DNA from: Cristatella mucedo
Lineage: Eukaryota > Bryozoa > Phylactolaemata > Cristatellidae
Direction: 5' to 3'
DNA: 64,000 nucleotides
NCBI GenBank assembly: GCA_009760855.2
Contig: WPIO01000001.1
Coordinates: 21,542,501 to 21,606,500, forward strand
In this document: piece after piece, positions 1-28,395 of the stretch
How positions within the stretch are numbered: the first letter of the stretch is position 1
Layout of the letters: every line of letters begins with the position of its first letter
Made by a program: the position numbers and the translations under genes
The notes under the pieces: model-generated
Seen by the model: the letters and a program-made list of their open reading frames with translations, nothing else
What the model was told of the DNA's origin: nothing
The model's database searches: none

Positions 1-167
1 TAGCTGTTTCCCTGTTCAGTCGTCAACTTCCTCTCTTCTCTAGGGCGAATGGCAGTTTCTAAAATGACAGCTTAAGGATCTTTCTGGTTCTTGTTAGGCT
101 AGTCGGCTGTAATTACTCTCCAGGAAAGTATCAAGCCACTGCATGTACATATTCCAAACTCAGCCTG

Positions 168-312
168 ATCTAGCTGCTTTGGCCCAGAGGTTAAGGTGCT
201 CGCCTCGACCAAGGTCTGGCCGAGGTCGTGGGCTCGAGCCCCATTGCATATGTGAAGCGCCTTAAGAGAGGTTTTTAGGGTGCTATACAAAATTAATTAT
301 ATGAATTATATA
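168..312 (+). mobile_element. tRNA-derived SINE (family SINE-1), full-length
   Basis: The 5' half is tRNA-like with an A-box-like GGCCCAGAGGTTAAGG and a B-box-like GGGCTCGAGCCCC; the 3' half is GTGAAGCGCCTTAAGAGAGG...GGTGCTATACAAA followed by an AT-rich tail. Related copies occur at 27225, 30400, 31008, 44990, 51398 and 57243. The 3' half resembles the tail of the L2-like LINEs in this window. Confidence 0.85.
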
Positions 313-885
313 TATATGTATATGTATGTATTTTTAACTGAACTGCATATCTCCATCGGTCTAAGAGCTGCCGTTGCTCCTAGTCTAGGTGCAGTCATCC
401 GAAAATCTCACTCTTTCACCTGCGGAGCCTGCCATGCCTGAGATCCGTCGTACCTCTCCTACCTGCATCGCCACAACATCCTCCCCCTCTTCTGGTCTTC
501 TCGGATCACAAAATAACTCTCCCTGTCTGTTAGAGACTGTTGGCAATCTGCTCACTTTCCCCGGCCTATTCACGATTCTTATGCAAAGATGCACTTTTCT
601 TCTGCTGTCGATTCTTTGCCGTCGTCTTTTGCCATTTCTTTCGACTTTCTTCCCAATTTAGATGTGCTTCTCACGTTATCGTTGCTGAATGAGCCGAGTG
701 CTGTCGGCTACCGATTACACCCCAAAGCTGCTCAGAAATGCACTGTAGACAGCTCTGTGGTATAGCAGCACTAAGTAAGTCATAGTAGGTTTTTTTGGCA
801 TTATAGGTGAACCAGAGAAATATTGCACTGTGTGTCGTGTGTGTGGGGGTGAACATGCTGGCATGTGCACATCTCTGCGTGCACT

Positions 886-886
<1 letters not shown>

Positions 887-973
<87 letters not shown>
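887..973. repeat. (GT)n microsatellite
   Basis: About 43 uninterrupted GT units, in the intron upstream of the first visible Groucho exon. The flanks are also GT-biased to about 1085. Confidence 0.98.
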
Positions 974-974
<1 letters not shown>

Positions 975-1259
975 ATGCGCACGCGATGTGTGAGCGTGCT
1001 GTTTGTATTGCACTGTGTGTTTTGTGGGTGTGGTGTGAATTGGTTGCGTGTGGGTGGGTAGGTGTGTGAGGTGGGATGGGTGTGTCGCACATGCAGACAT
1101 TGGGGGGTATAGTTGAGGCATTTGTAAAGCCTCACTCTGACACCTTTCAGCCATCGCACCTTCTTCTATCGCCAATAACCACGTAGACGCTTAATCGTGC
1201 CAACTGCATTGGATCGTGCCGATTAACCCGGAAAAAGCCAGTCTCTTGTTATCGCCCAG

Positions 1260-18388
<17,129 letters not shown>

Positions 18389-21060
18389 TAAAGCAGAATG
18401 CACTAGAAGCTGGTCCACCATATACGGTCGGCCTGTTAGTCACTGCCAAGATGGCTTAGTGGTGTCTGTCGGCAGCCGATAATCGGTTCAGCGGCCCTGC
18501 TGTGACATTGCATTGACCTTTCTGCCTGCTTGCCTGCACGGAGTCTAATTGGAACTGACCAGCACTTGGAAGAGCAGCAGCACACGTGCAACTGGGGACG
18601 ATGTAGTGGTCTCAAGACTAACCGCGTGACTGTGTCGTAAATGCTTTCATTTTACGGGTCACCTACTTTGGCCGGTGAATTCTTGCACTACTAGCCGATA
18701 TGGCTAGACTCGAGTGTTTGAGCACGCGACTGGAGCATACTGTACCCAGCATCTTGCCAATTTTTTAGGCTAGCAAATTCTGTTGAGACACTGTGTGGCC
18801 GCTAAGTGGCTGCTGTCTATGTAAATAATATCTTGTCTGGAAGCCTTCTGTTCTGTGGCCGTTTTTTACCCGTTTTTCTTAAGATGTGACGTCGATGCCT
18901 TGGATGCTTACGAAAACATAGTACAGAACGATCTGCACCTGCTAGGAGATGGTGACTCCCTGAGAGCGATGATCTTGGCAGTCTGTCCTAGCCCTTGAAG
19001 TTTTTATGATTTGGTTTGTTTGCATAGCAAGCCGTTGCCTCGTTATCCCTCTCTTTGTGAGAGTGTCGCTGTGAGGTCCTCAAGAATGCTGGTGATGTGT
19101 CCACCCTTGTAAGGGCAGCAGCTGAGTTGTATCGCACCTCAACAGAGCTCAGTCTTCAGGACCAGCATTTTATCTTCTGAGCCTGTTGGTACAGTAAATG
19201 GTCAGTTCGGTAATTCAATATCTCCTACCGCGATAATCACATTTACCGAACGGTACTGGCTCAAATCCTATGCAACTGTAGCCCCCAAGGGCTGGCCTTG
19301 ATGGCAAGGATAACTGTGTTTGGCCCCAATCGTAGTGATTGTGTATGCCTAAATAAGCAGCTTTTGCTGGATGGCAGAGTGGTGATTTATTGGATCTAGG
19401 AATGGCCTTCTCCTCTTTGTGCTCGTTCCCTTCGCGTGTAGGCAACCGTGAAATTTGTTGAATGGTTAGCACATTAGCCTGTGGTGTCAGTCGTCTGTGA
19501 AACTCCTGAGGCCGACTGGGCACACTCTTTGTTTCCTGTCCAGAGCTAAGACACCATTACGCTATTTAGAAAATAACTAAATTTAATAACTAAATAACGC
19601 AATTTTGCTGTTCTCCCCCTCCTTCCCCCGTTTTTGTTTACTAGCTTGATCACTGCCGGGGCCAGAACAGTTGGTAATTGATTTTAAGAAGCTGAAGACC
19701 GGCTGTCAAGTCTTTTACGTACGTGAAATGCGATCGTAGCTTCGTCAGAAATATTTTTGATAGGCGAGCTTTACAATTTTATAAACGCTGAAACTTGCTT
19801 AGGCTCAGACCGTGTTTTAGCAGCGTGCATCACCTTCGACTGAGGCTGAAAAAGAAGAGAGGCAGTCAGGGTAGCCATGATTTCTACCTGTGCAAGAGTA
19901 ACGAGCGGAGGTAACGGATGCTCTTGGAATATTATCTCCCAGTAAGATTTATGACGTTTCCGATGGATGCGAGAGACGATATCTGTGAAATCGGGAATAC
20001 GGTAGCGGCTCCAATGCTGTGCAGGTTCGCAATGCACCACAGTAATTCAAACACCAGTTCGCCTCTGCGTTGGCGAATTTTTAAAGAGTGGCCATCATTA
20101 AATGGATTGCTGACAACGAAATAGTGGTAAGTATTCACTTATGTGGGTGATCGATTGCAAAACTGCAATATACGGCTTTGCAGCTTGGCTGAAGGGCTTG
20201 CTCTTACGATTGATGACAAGTTTACCTCAGACGCCGATGGAGCGAGACCTTAGGTAATAAAGAACAACGAAGCGTCATGGAGCAATACTTACGCCTATCG
20301 ACATAGATTCGATATTTTCTTAAGGACAGGAAGTCACCGGGGTAAGTGAGATGGGGAGGCCAGGGGCAGAGGTGAAGCCAAGGGGTGGCAAGCGCGGCGG
20401 CTGGCCCCTCGCATGCCCACTGGGTGCATACACCCAACGCCCCAAGCTGCACGACAGCCAATGGGGCGTTGGGTGTATGCACCCAGAACCCTCGCCACCC
20501 CGGCGCTCCAATCATGTCTTCGCCTCTGGCCATGAGCACATTCATATTAAAGTGCCTAGAAAGAGATTAATTTCTGAGGGCGCTATGCAAACTTTAATAT
20601 TATTTTTACAAGGATGCATTGAACCGGGCGTAGGGGAACTGAAGCCACTCCTCATTTGGTTGAGGTGCTCCGGTCTCGGCTGCCGCCGCAGCCAATACAA
20701 TAGCCAGCCAGTCACGCAACCCCCAGTCTGCCAGAAAATACCCCTTAGCCGCAGATCCGGAATCCCTTGAAAGATAATTAGTTCTCGTAGTTTGCTAAAC
20801 AAATAATCTTACTAGTATTATTTCTATAAAACTAGTAGAATAATTATAAAGCAATTATTAGTACCCCTAGAAGGCGTCGTGGCCTTCCATGTAAGGAATG
20901 CCGGGCTTAGCGAGCGTTTCTAGATTATTGGACCTGTTTCTTTCCAGGGAAGCTACCATTATTTCTTGCATGTTGGTAAAAAGGTTTCTAGCCTGACACA
21001 CTTGGCGTGCATTTTCACGGTCAGTTTCCAAAGGGCATATTCTTTTAGGGGGCATCGACA
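18389..21060. other. Region downstream of Groucho, no gene recognised
   Basis: It probably begins with the Groucho 3' UTR. It includes a 25-bp perfect inverted repeat (20420-20486) and a LINE/SINE 3' tail in + orientation at about 20545-20612 (AAGTGCCTAGAAAGAGATT...GGGCGCTATGC). I see nothing else that I can name. Confidence 0.6.
20420..20486. repeat. Perfect 25-bp inverted repeat, 17-nt loop
   Basis: The arms at 20420-20444 and 20462-20486 are exact reverse complements (CTGGGTGCATACACCC...). A LINE-like 3' tail follows about 60 bases later in the same orientation. Confidence 0.95.
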
Positions 21061-21345
21061 TTTCAGAAGTTACTGCAGAGGATGTGAGTTATTTTTCTCT
21101 TAAAAAGAGTCCTGCAAAGCGGCACGCATTCAGGACGAGACACGTTGGATTGACTGGACACATTCCTTGGCGCACGGCGAGCGGCTTGGCACAACTTAGC
21201 AAGAAGGCGCGTCGACCTGCGAGTTGTGGTGGGGGCTAGCTGCAAGCGACTCACACGGTAAAGCCGGAGACGCGCGAACGCGCGGCTCACTCGAAGCTTC
21301 ATTACAAAGGACTCGGAAATCCCTGCCCAGGGTGCTACCGATTAG

Positions 21346-21391
<46 letters not shown>

Positions 21392-21900
21392 CGAGGACGT
21401 CGCTAGAGCTAGGGCATGTGCAGGCAATCCGGTCCAGGGCGATCTGCAACTCCGGGCGGCATTATTGCAGCTGCGCTAGTAGCGTTCGTGTGTGCACGGC
21501 GTACTGCGACGGACCCACCTCGCGCCAGTGAATAAACTGCCCGCCGCCGCCGCCCCCAGTTTTTCGGGTCGCGGTCAGTCGGTTTCCTCGCAGCAGCCTC
21601 CTCCCCCTTCCAAGCTGCTGCAGCAGCCTTCGGGCGAGACGACGTCGTCATTCGATTACCCGTCGCAGACGTGGCGAGACGGCAAACGCATCCTTCGCGG
21701 TGCTAAAAGCGAAACCAATCGCGGGATAATTAGTTACGGCGCGTAGCTCACGGACAGGTTTACCTGCCGGGGGGAGGGACAGTGAGCATTAAGTAACTCC
21801 ACACACGCCGAGTGCGCCTTCCTTCGTCAGCCCGTGCAGCGGAAAAAACGCAAATATCCGTCCGTGCTGAGCAAGCCCTAGAGGAATGCGGTCGGCGAGC
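21060..21900. promoter_or_regulatory. GC- and CpG-rich island, candidate promoter or 5' exon
   Basis: Base composition changes to GC-rich with many CpGs, including (CT)n at 21349-21379 running into (CG)n at 21380-21391 and a (CCG)n stretch near 21541-21556. An open + frame at 21492-21746 reads PSGETTSSFDYPSQTWRDGK and ends SETNRGIISYGA; it looks protein-like but matches no family I know. No gene can be assigned. Confidence 0.35.
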
Positions 21901-23280
21901 TGCAATTGCCGCGACGCGAAGGCGACTCTCTAGCAAGCAGCCAGTTGCTTAATGGAGCTGCTGCTGCACTGCCATCGCGCCACGCCCCAAATTAGGCGCC
22001 ATATTATGCGGCAATTGTCCCGGCGGAATTAAGACGGACGTGGACGCTTGGAAGAAGCTGTATATTCAAGGGTGAGCGTAATTTGTGAGCAGCAGCCGGT
22101 AATCTAGTTGTGACCACGCGTGGTAAAAAAATTAATTAGCTCCGCAGCTGACGAACAATAAAGAGCTATTCAGTCAGGTCAGTTTTAAGACAAACGCAAT
22201 GTGCTCGCGAATTGGCATAGCCCCGGAAGAAGACTGGATTCAATTCAAGCTCAGTTGGGCTAATAAAATTGAGAGCTTTTCAGCATGTCTCGCTTTAAGA
22301 TAATATACGGCTTGATATACGGTGAAACTTCGGCAGCAGGAGCGAGTGCATTGTTATTGCCTTTTTACCCGTCCGTTGCTCAAATCATTTATTCTTTCCA
22401 TTCGCGATAAGAATTTCATTAAATTCATTGACTCAAAATGAAATGATTGTGAGTCATGCGAACACGCAACATAACAAAAATAGCCAAGTTGGGTTAAAGA
22501 GTTTTCAGAGCAAATGAGAAAAGTTTAGACTGTTAAGTGTAGGGTACGGGATACCATTTAAGTTCCAAGTTTTGCGGTCGTCAAGAGCTGCCTTGACGAG
22601 ACAAAAATGACAGTGAGGCCTTATGCAAAATTTGTCTTAGCAAAAAACTGTTAATCATAGTACCGTTAGTCACACAATGGACCGCGAGGTGCTTAAATAT
22701 CTTACTGTGCTTAAAAATCTTAAGCGTGCGTTTAACAAGGAAGCAGCGTTTTTAATAAAAATGCTTTCTACTCGACCCAAGGAGTTCATTGAACCAGGTT
22801 GCTTCATATTAGAAAGCACATTAAAAGCCCCGATCCTGCGTCTTGAAAAGTACGCGGGACCTCCACGGTAGTCCGACCTTGGCATCGATATATAAGCCAA
22901 AGTCAAGGCTGTCTTCCTGAAAATTGCCTCCTTCAATGCTGATGGAACACATAAAGCGCTTGCGACAGATTTCGCCTTTACGAGCAATTATAGGCTGCAT
23001 TATACCGCTTTTGTATGTGACGTGAAAACAAGCAGGAGGGATAGATAGCTATTGAGGTTCTTGTGTCGCCATGTAAACGATGCCGTGAAATCGGATGAGT
23101 TTTAGCTGACGGTCTGACGTTTTGATATGCGCTAGAAACTATCAATCATATCTATATATCTATTGCTCTTGGCCAAATCGCTGGCTTAAATGGTGAGTTA
23201 CGTAACTTCCACCGTAATGGGAAGCTCTTTGCATCGAACGCCCTGGGAAGGAAATCGCAAAAAGACAAGCAGGATCAAAA
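21900..23280. other. Intergenic, no gene recognised
   Basis: There is a 64-codon open frame at 22677-22871 (+), starting MDREVLKYLTVLKNLK, with no family match I recognise. Otherwise nothing is seen. Confidence 0.5.
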
Positions 23281-23304
23281 TTTCAACTAATTGCTATCGA
23301 ATCA

Positions 23305-23709
23305 CTAGTTTTCATGAGGCAAAAAATTGATGCCCAAGTACCGACCGCTGTAATCACTATGCTGGCGGTCTGGCGGAGGTTGAGGTGGCACGAGTATGCT
23401 AATCTCGACGGCTGAGTGGCGGCGCCGAGGCGGGACCGACCGTGCGTTAGCTGATCCGCCATTTGGCATTGAATTCTGCTGCTCTGCGTTGGAGGATGAC
23501 ATTGGAGGGCAACGGGCAAAGAGGCGAGGAGTCGGGCTTCGACGACTTTTCGTTGCACCGGTAGGACAAGGTGCCGCCTGCGTGCGAAAAAATGAAGCAT
23601 TGGAGGCCGAGCAATGTAGCCGCACCGTACGGCGCTGCCTGTACGCGATTGGACAATAGGGGCCGAGTTTCACGCTGCGAAACATGTTTGTTCGCTTGTT
23701 GACCAACAA
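23305..23709 (-). CDS. Possible exon, proline/serine-rich, unidentified
   Basis: A minus-strand open frame contains SSNAEQQNSMPNGG, SVPPRRRHSAVEISILVPPQ and PPPDRQHSDYSGRY before a stop. Low-complexity composition makes this frame look more protein-like than its neighbours, but no domain is recognisable and no splice junctions were confirmed. It may be a terminal exon or chance. Confidence 0.2.
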   Translation of the reverse strand: MLVNKRTNMFRSVKLGPYCPIAYRQRRTVRLHCSASNASFFRTQAAPCPTGATKSRRSPTPRLFARCPPMSSSNAEQQNSMPNGGSANARSVPPRRRHSAVEISILVPPQPPPDRQHSDYSGRYLGINFLPHEN

Positions 23710-23939
23710 GTATTGCTTGAAGATGCGTGGGCAAGAAGGTCATCATCCGATCACAAAAACTGCTACTACTACTATCACTTCCAGACAGGTTCGGATAAGC
23801 GGTAAATTGCACGCCCGGAAGTGACATTAGGCAACTACGCTAAGTGTTAGATCGCTGTCGGTCAATCGGCGATGACTAGCCGTTCGGAGGTGGCTCGTCG
23901 AGTACAATGACGATGAAGTGCTTGATAGGTGCGTTCAAG

Positions 23940-24112
23940 ACGATGTCACCCCTAACCATATTATTCATTTTGTTTGTTTTTCCAGCATGATTTTACTTAC
24001 CATTCAATTGCATTTCTCTTTGCAACAAATGTGAAGCGCCTAGAAAGAGATTGAGTTCTCTGAGAGCGCTTTATCAAGTGCATTATTATTATTATATTAT
24101 TATTACCAGCAC
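23940..24112 (+). mobile_element. LINE family A 3' end
   Basis: Contains GTCACCCCTAACCATATT, CATGATTTTACTTACCATTC and the canonical tail GTGAAGCGCCTAGAAAGAG...GAGAGCGCTTTATCAAGTGC followed by ATT repeats, i.e. the 3' end of a family A LINE in + orientation. Confidence 0.85.
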
Positions 24113-24328
24113 GTATTTTAAATATTAGCATGTTTTCGACGATTACACACACACTAGTACATATTGGCAAACGGATTGTATGTAGTTAACATTCACCAAA
24201 GCAACACAACATCACCACTACACACTATGGGGATGAAATATACTGCTGCTGCATAGCTAATCATAAGACTCAAAATCAGCAACGCAATAATACAGCACAT
24301 CCCATAGTAAGTACAGCTGATGACACAC

Positions 24329-24536
24329 CTTTGCTCCATTATCCAGCAGGAAGTTAGCAACATTACTATGACCAGCAGATGCTGCCCAGTGGAGAGCCGA
24401 TCTACCGTCCAAATCCACCACATGAATAACGTTACTGTCAACCTTAAAAAGCTCCTGCAGTCTTGGCAATTCACCTTGAAAAGCTAGCTGGCAAGCTTCA
24501 ACATTGGAATTGGACGACACAGCAGTCGAATTTCAC
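24329..24536 (-). pseudogene. Orphan gankyrin-like (PSMD10) ankyrin exon
   Basis: The minus strand reads SNVEACQLAFQGELPRL, then DLDGRSALHWAASAGHSN, then VANFLLDNGAK and a GTGTGT donor. This matches the N-terminal exon of gankyrin, the proteasome assembly chaperone PSMD10 (ANK consensus ALHWA.SAGH...FLL). A possible acceptor TTACAG precedes 24536, but the ankyrin frame meets a TGA at 24533-24535, and the codon where Met would be expected (24518-24520) is GTG. I found no following ankyrin exons on the minus strand nearby. It may be a broken fragment, or a real exon whose partners I missed. Another ankyrin protein cannot be excluded. Confidence 0.5.
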
Positions 24537-24658
24537 CTGTAACTGAAGCGGGCTTTTGCAACAGCTACACAAACCTTGCGACGACGGTTAGTGCACTGAC
24601 TGCATGGCATTCCAAGGGCATCAATTCACTGCAATACGATCACCGATTATATAAAATA

Positions 24659-24832
24659 CAGTCAACTCCACACATAAGAATATCGGATATAGGAATACTC
24701 GTCTTAAAAAATAGCAGTTCTTGACCCCACATGGTATCCCCAATATTAGTCTCACTCCGAATATGGAAATACTCCACATATAAGAATGGCTATTTGCCGG
24801 CCCGATCATATTCTTATAAGCAGAGTCGACTG
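24659..24832. mobile_element. pogo/Tigger-like MITE, copy 1
   Basis: A 174-bp non-coding element flanked by TA dinucleotides with terminal inverted repeats CAGTCAACTCC... and ...AGTCGACTG, and internal AAGAATAT/ATAGGAATA sequences. A 172-bp relative lies at 52380-52551. TA target sites and the CAGTCGACTC terminus suggest a Tc1/mariner-pogo type element. Confidence 0.75.
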
Positions 24833-25130
24833 TAGCCCCATTAGGTGCTAGCAATGCCCATACCGCTGATAGCACATAAAGGTAAGGACAGCTGGTTGCA
24901 CTACCCGGTAAGCTAACGTAACTAACCTGCATGCTACATTACCAATATACCCAATACTTCCGGCTTTTTGCTAAGGTATCCTCATGGGAAGCGATATGGA
25001 GCTTAACACATCCCACGAGGCTAGGAGCTATACAAGCTACATCCCAATAGACCGAGCAAGCGAACAGTTTCTGACGGCCATAGGGCTTTGAAAACAATCT
25101 GAACTAGATTGCACACCGAAGCCACTGGGC

Positions 25131-25300
25131 CGTGATAGCCCAGGAGGTAAGGTGCTTGCTCTTCACGAACAAGTTTGTGAGTTCGAGTCCTGCGGTGGGC
25201 GATTCTGTATTACCAACTACAAGCAGTGGTGATAGCAGTTAAGGCTCTTCTGCTGCTATACACACGAGGCTGTTAAATCAGCTAACATGTATTTATTTGT
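25131..25300 (+). mobile_element. tRNA-derived SINE, second family (SINE-2)
   Basis: The tRNA-like head has A-box-like TAGCCCAGGAGGTAAGG and B-box-like GAGTTCGAGTCCTGC; the body includes GGCTCTTCTGCTGCTATAC and GAGGCTGTTAAATCAGCTAA, then a TATTTATTTG tail. Relatives lie at 47145, 55528, 56983 and 57622. Confidence 0.8.
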
Positions 25301-25769
25301 TTTAAGTGTCTGCAATATTGACAAAACACAAATGAAGGGCCGACACAGCATACTCATAGAAAGAGGAACCCAAGACCCAAATGACAGTAGCCAAAACCTA
25401 GGAGGTAGCTTAGTGTAACTGAGTGAATGGGTGACGATCAGTACTTTGGTTGGAGTCAGTAGACAATGTTCATCTTTCACAGCAAGTGAACCCCCCCCCC
25501 CAGCCTGCTGCAGCTGAGGCCACCGAGCCTTAGTCCAAAGGAAATCGGTCCACGCTTCACCGCCTAAGCTATGGGTTCGAGTACTGCAGCAAGCAATCCT
25601 CTATGGTCCACTGGTCACACAGGCTCTACTGCAATATACTTTAGGTTGTCCTATCAGCTGCACCTGACTTTTTCTTTACGACAATAAGACTTCAAAAGGA
25701 AGACTATGCCAGTCGACCATCCTAAACAGTAGCTGCAATAAAGAATTTGGTATATCAAACTATTTAGGA

Positions 25770-26135
25770 TCGTGTGAAAGATAAACCCTGACAGATTGTT
25801 GGTGACAGAATATTTTGCTTAGCAGGTCCTATACTGTGGAACTCACTTCCACAATTCGTAGGCAACACTCTCCGGCTGCCGACCATAGCAAATTATTTTC
25901 AGCCATCCTGGGCTGCTACTTCTATGCTACACACTATCTCAACTGCCCTTCTGACTCAGCTTCTCTGCTTCTCAATTTCTCTTTGTTACGTGAGAGGCAG
26001 ATTGTCTGTTGGCTGACCGAATGAGGATCGAAAGCCGTTTAGGCTGTGAGTGTGTTTAAGAAAACCCTCCTTCGTAACTCCCAGATAACACCTAGCAACA
26101 CCTAGTAACACTTGGCTGAACTGCTGAACCCAGTA
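25770..26135 (+). mobile_element. LINE family B 3' fragment (degenerate)
   Basis: Resembles the C-terminal coding region of family B (GGTCCTATACTGTGGAACTC, ATCCTGGGCTGCTACTTC), with stops and frameshifts, and ends in AACACCTAGTAACAC-type sequence. Confidence 0.65.
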
Positions 26136-26144
26136 GCTTCAGCC

Positions 26145-26765
26145 TCACCGTACCCTCGCGTCCTCTATGGACAATAAATTTGCTGTTCGATTTCTTTGCT
26201 TAAAGATGGTTAGCGACCATCTCTTGCTAAGTAGGTATTGGACTGTGAAACACACTTCCACATCTCTTATGCAACTACCTCTACTATCCTGCTGCCGACT
26301 GTGGAACATCGTTTCCAGTCTGTCCTGAATTGCAACTCTCATTTGACACACTTCCAAGACTGCCCTTCTGAACCTTCTGACTATTCTTCTTACTCTCTCT
26401 TTGTTTCGTGAGATAATAATAATAATTCACTTGATAAAGCGCCCTCAGAGAACTTAATCTCTCTCTAGGCGCTTTACATTTGCTGTAAAGTGAAATGCAA
26501 TTGAATGGTAAGTAAAATCATGCTTGAAAAACAAACGAAATGAATAATATGGTTAGGGTGACATGCACAGGGTCAGCGTGCAAATGTGGTTAGTAGGCAC
26601 AGGGTCAGCGTGCAAATGTGATTAGTGGAGATGAAGTATGTTGGTTACGGAACGCATATAGAAGGTCACTTAGGCTTTAAGTGCGGTACAGAAAACTCTT
26701 CAGAGTAACACCCACTCAGTCTCTGTGGCTTTGCGGAGTTAGAGAGATACATTACATTACATTAT
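26145..26765 (+). mobile_element. LINE family B fragment interrupted by a family A LINE
   Basis: It starts at TCTATGGACAATAAATTTGC (the DNKLAVPF region of family B), runs to 26414, and resumes after the inserted LINE at 26628 to end in ACATTACATTACATTAT, the usual family B tail. Confidence 0.75.
26415..26627 (-). mobile_element. LINE family A 3' fragment with GAGAT target duplication
   Basis: The minus-strand family A tail runs from AATAATAATAATTCACTTGA to the CATGCACAGGGTCAGC region. The 5-bp sequence GAGAT occurs directly at both edges (26410-26414 and 26628-26632) inside a family B LINE that otherwise contains it once. Confidence 0.8.
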
Positions 26766-27221
26766 CCACGAAGCATAATACGCTATCAGCAGCAATATAG
26801 GTAGCCTGAGAGTAAGAGAGAGAGAGAGAGAGCAGCCACAAGTTGTCAGCCACGTCTGCTACCGGACACTGCAAAGGACATGAATGAATAAGCACAGACT
26901 TGTACCAAAGGAACTAAAGAGACCATGGGTCACGAAACACATATACGAGATGGCATGCTTATGGTAATGGAGGTACATTTGACAGCAAATGTGTCAGCAC
27001 ATTTCGAAATCACCTCAATTGAAGGAACGTGACGTGCTTCACAAGCGCAAACAGCAATGGTGCTATGCTAACACTTGCCATAAGGTTGCTCAAGGCCAAA
27101 TCCTAAAAATGCTTTGGTTTAAGCTGAGGCCATTAAGTTAATCCTACTGAGACCAGTAGTGCAACCATAAGCAAACTGCCTACTACATATAAATCTGCAG
27201 AGGGCCAAATTGTATAAATAT

Positions 27222-27365
27222 AATATAATTCATTTATATAGCACCCCAAGAGAACTTAATCTCTATTCAGGCGCTGCACATATGCCTCGGGGCTCGAGCC
27301 CAAGACCTCTGCCAGACCTTGGTCGGGGCGATCACCTTAACCGCTGGACCAAACCAGCTTAGGCC
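27222..27365 (-). mobile_element. SINE-1, minus strand
   Basis: The reverse complement has the SINE-1 head (TGGTCCAGCGGTTAAGGTGA, GGGCTCGAGCCCC) and tail (AGAGATTAAGTTCTCTTGGG, GTGCTATATAAATGAATT). Near full length. Confidence 0.85.
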
Positions 27366-28224
27366 CAAGCACTGCACTAAGAAGCTCCATACACCAGCTT
27401 AACGACTGCAAGTAATCGACGGCTGTTAATGTTAATCCACACAAAAATCAACCCAAAGATATCTGCCGGTTTTCTTCTAAAGCAAATTTCTTTTCTTCTT
27501 ACAGGTAAATCGTTTTCCCACAGCCTTCCTTAGTAAATAATAGCCTGCTGCTGTTGGTTTTAATTGGCCACGAATTGGTGAAAATTCACAGCTTTCAGAA
27601 TAAAAAGTGGATAGTTCGAATACAGCCTGTCAGCATAAGCGCTAACCGCTTTTGTCATCAGACAGTAGCTCGCTCGGTGCGATGACAGGTGCAACACCAC
27701 CGATAACCTCTTAGTGTGACATCAGCAAAATCCTCGTCAACAATTGACCGTTATCGTATCCATTACAATTCAGGCATTTCGAAAATCAGGGAAAGTCCAC
27801 TCAGATGACGCTAACCACGCACAAGACGCGTCACTTTTGAGTAGAAGTTGGACGGTCAGTAGTCGCAAGGCACACTTCTGACGGTTGGACCACTAACATT
27901 AGGCAGCCGTTAAGGATTAAGGAAAAAGATTCTAAATAAAGAGAGGCAGCAGATGCTGGTCCGCCGCCCAAACTACTTGTTTACCCCTGCATTATCTGCG
28001 CCACTGCTATTCAGATTCCGCACCAGTTGCTGGGCGAACATTTCAAATCAGAAGCATTGTAACATACAGTCCTCACGAGATACCAGGCGGTGATAGAGAG
28101 CCAGAGCCTGGTTAGAACGTAAGCGGTTTGACGACCCAGGACCTGGATAAGTTTGTTGTGTGCAAGGTAAAGCCTGCAACAAAGCTGTAGGAATTCAGAG
28201 ATCATTTGGACCTGTGTTCCTGTG

Positions 28225-28312
28225 CAGCAAATGTAAAACGCCTAGAACGAGATTGAGTTCTCTGAGGGCGCTTTATCAAGTGCATTATAATTATTATTAT
28301 ATTAAGACTGCT
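28225..28312 (+). mobile_element. LINE family A 3' tail
   Basis: GCAGCAAATGTAAAACGCC through GAGGGCGCTTTATCAAGTGC and TAATTATTATTATATT, in + orientation. Confidence 0.85.
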
Positions 28313-28336
28313 CGCGCAGCCGGCCGTCGCACTTTG

Positions 28337-28395
28337 GATCATAAAAGTAAGAGCAACAATACCTTGAAGGTATTGTTGCTCTTACTTTTATGATC
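28337..28395. repeat. Perfect 29-bp inverted repeat, 1-nt centre
   Basis: The arms at 28337-28365 and 28367-28395 are exact reverse complements starting GATCATAAAAGTAAGAGC. The right-hand end is partly repeated just downstream (CTTTTATGATCTATCAAA twice). It starts 25 bases after a LINE 3' tail. Confidence 0.96.

Noticed and set aside
168-260. tRNA gene
   Set aside because: It has tRNA-like A and B boxes but is followed by the SINE body and tail and recurs across the window with the same 3' half.
807-1175. Long Cys/Val and Thr/His open frames on both strands
   Set aside because: They are translations of the (GT)n microsatellite in several frames.
25131-25215. tRNA gene with anticodon-like loop
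   Set aside because: It is the head of SINE-2; several copies share the same non-tRNA body.
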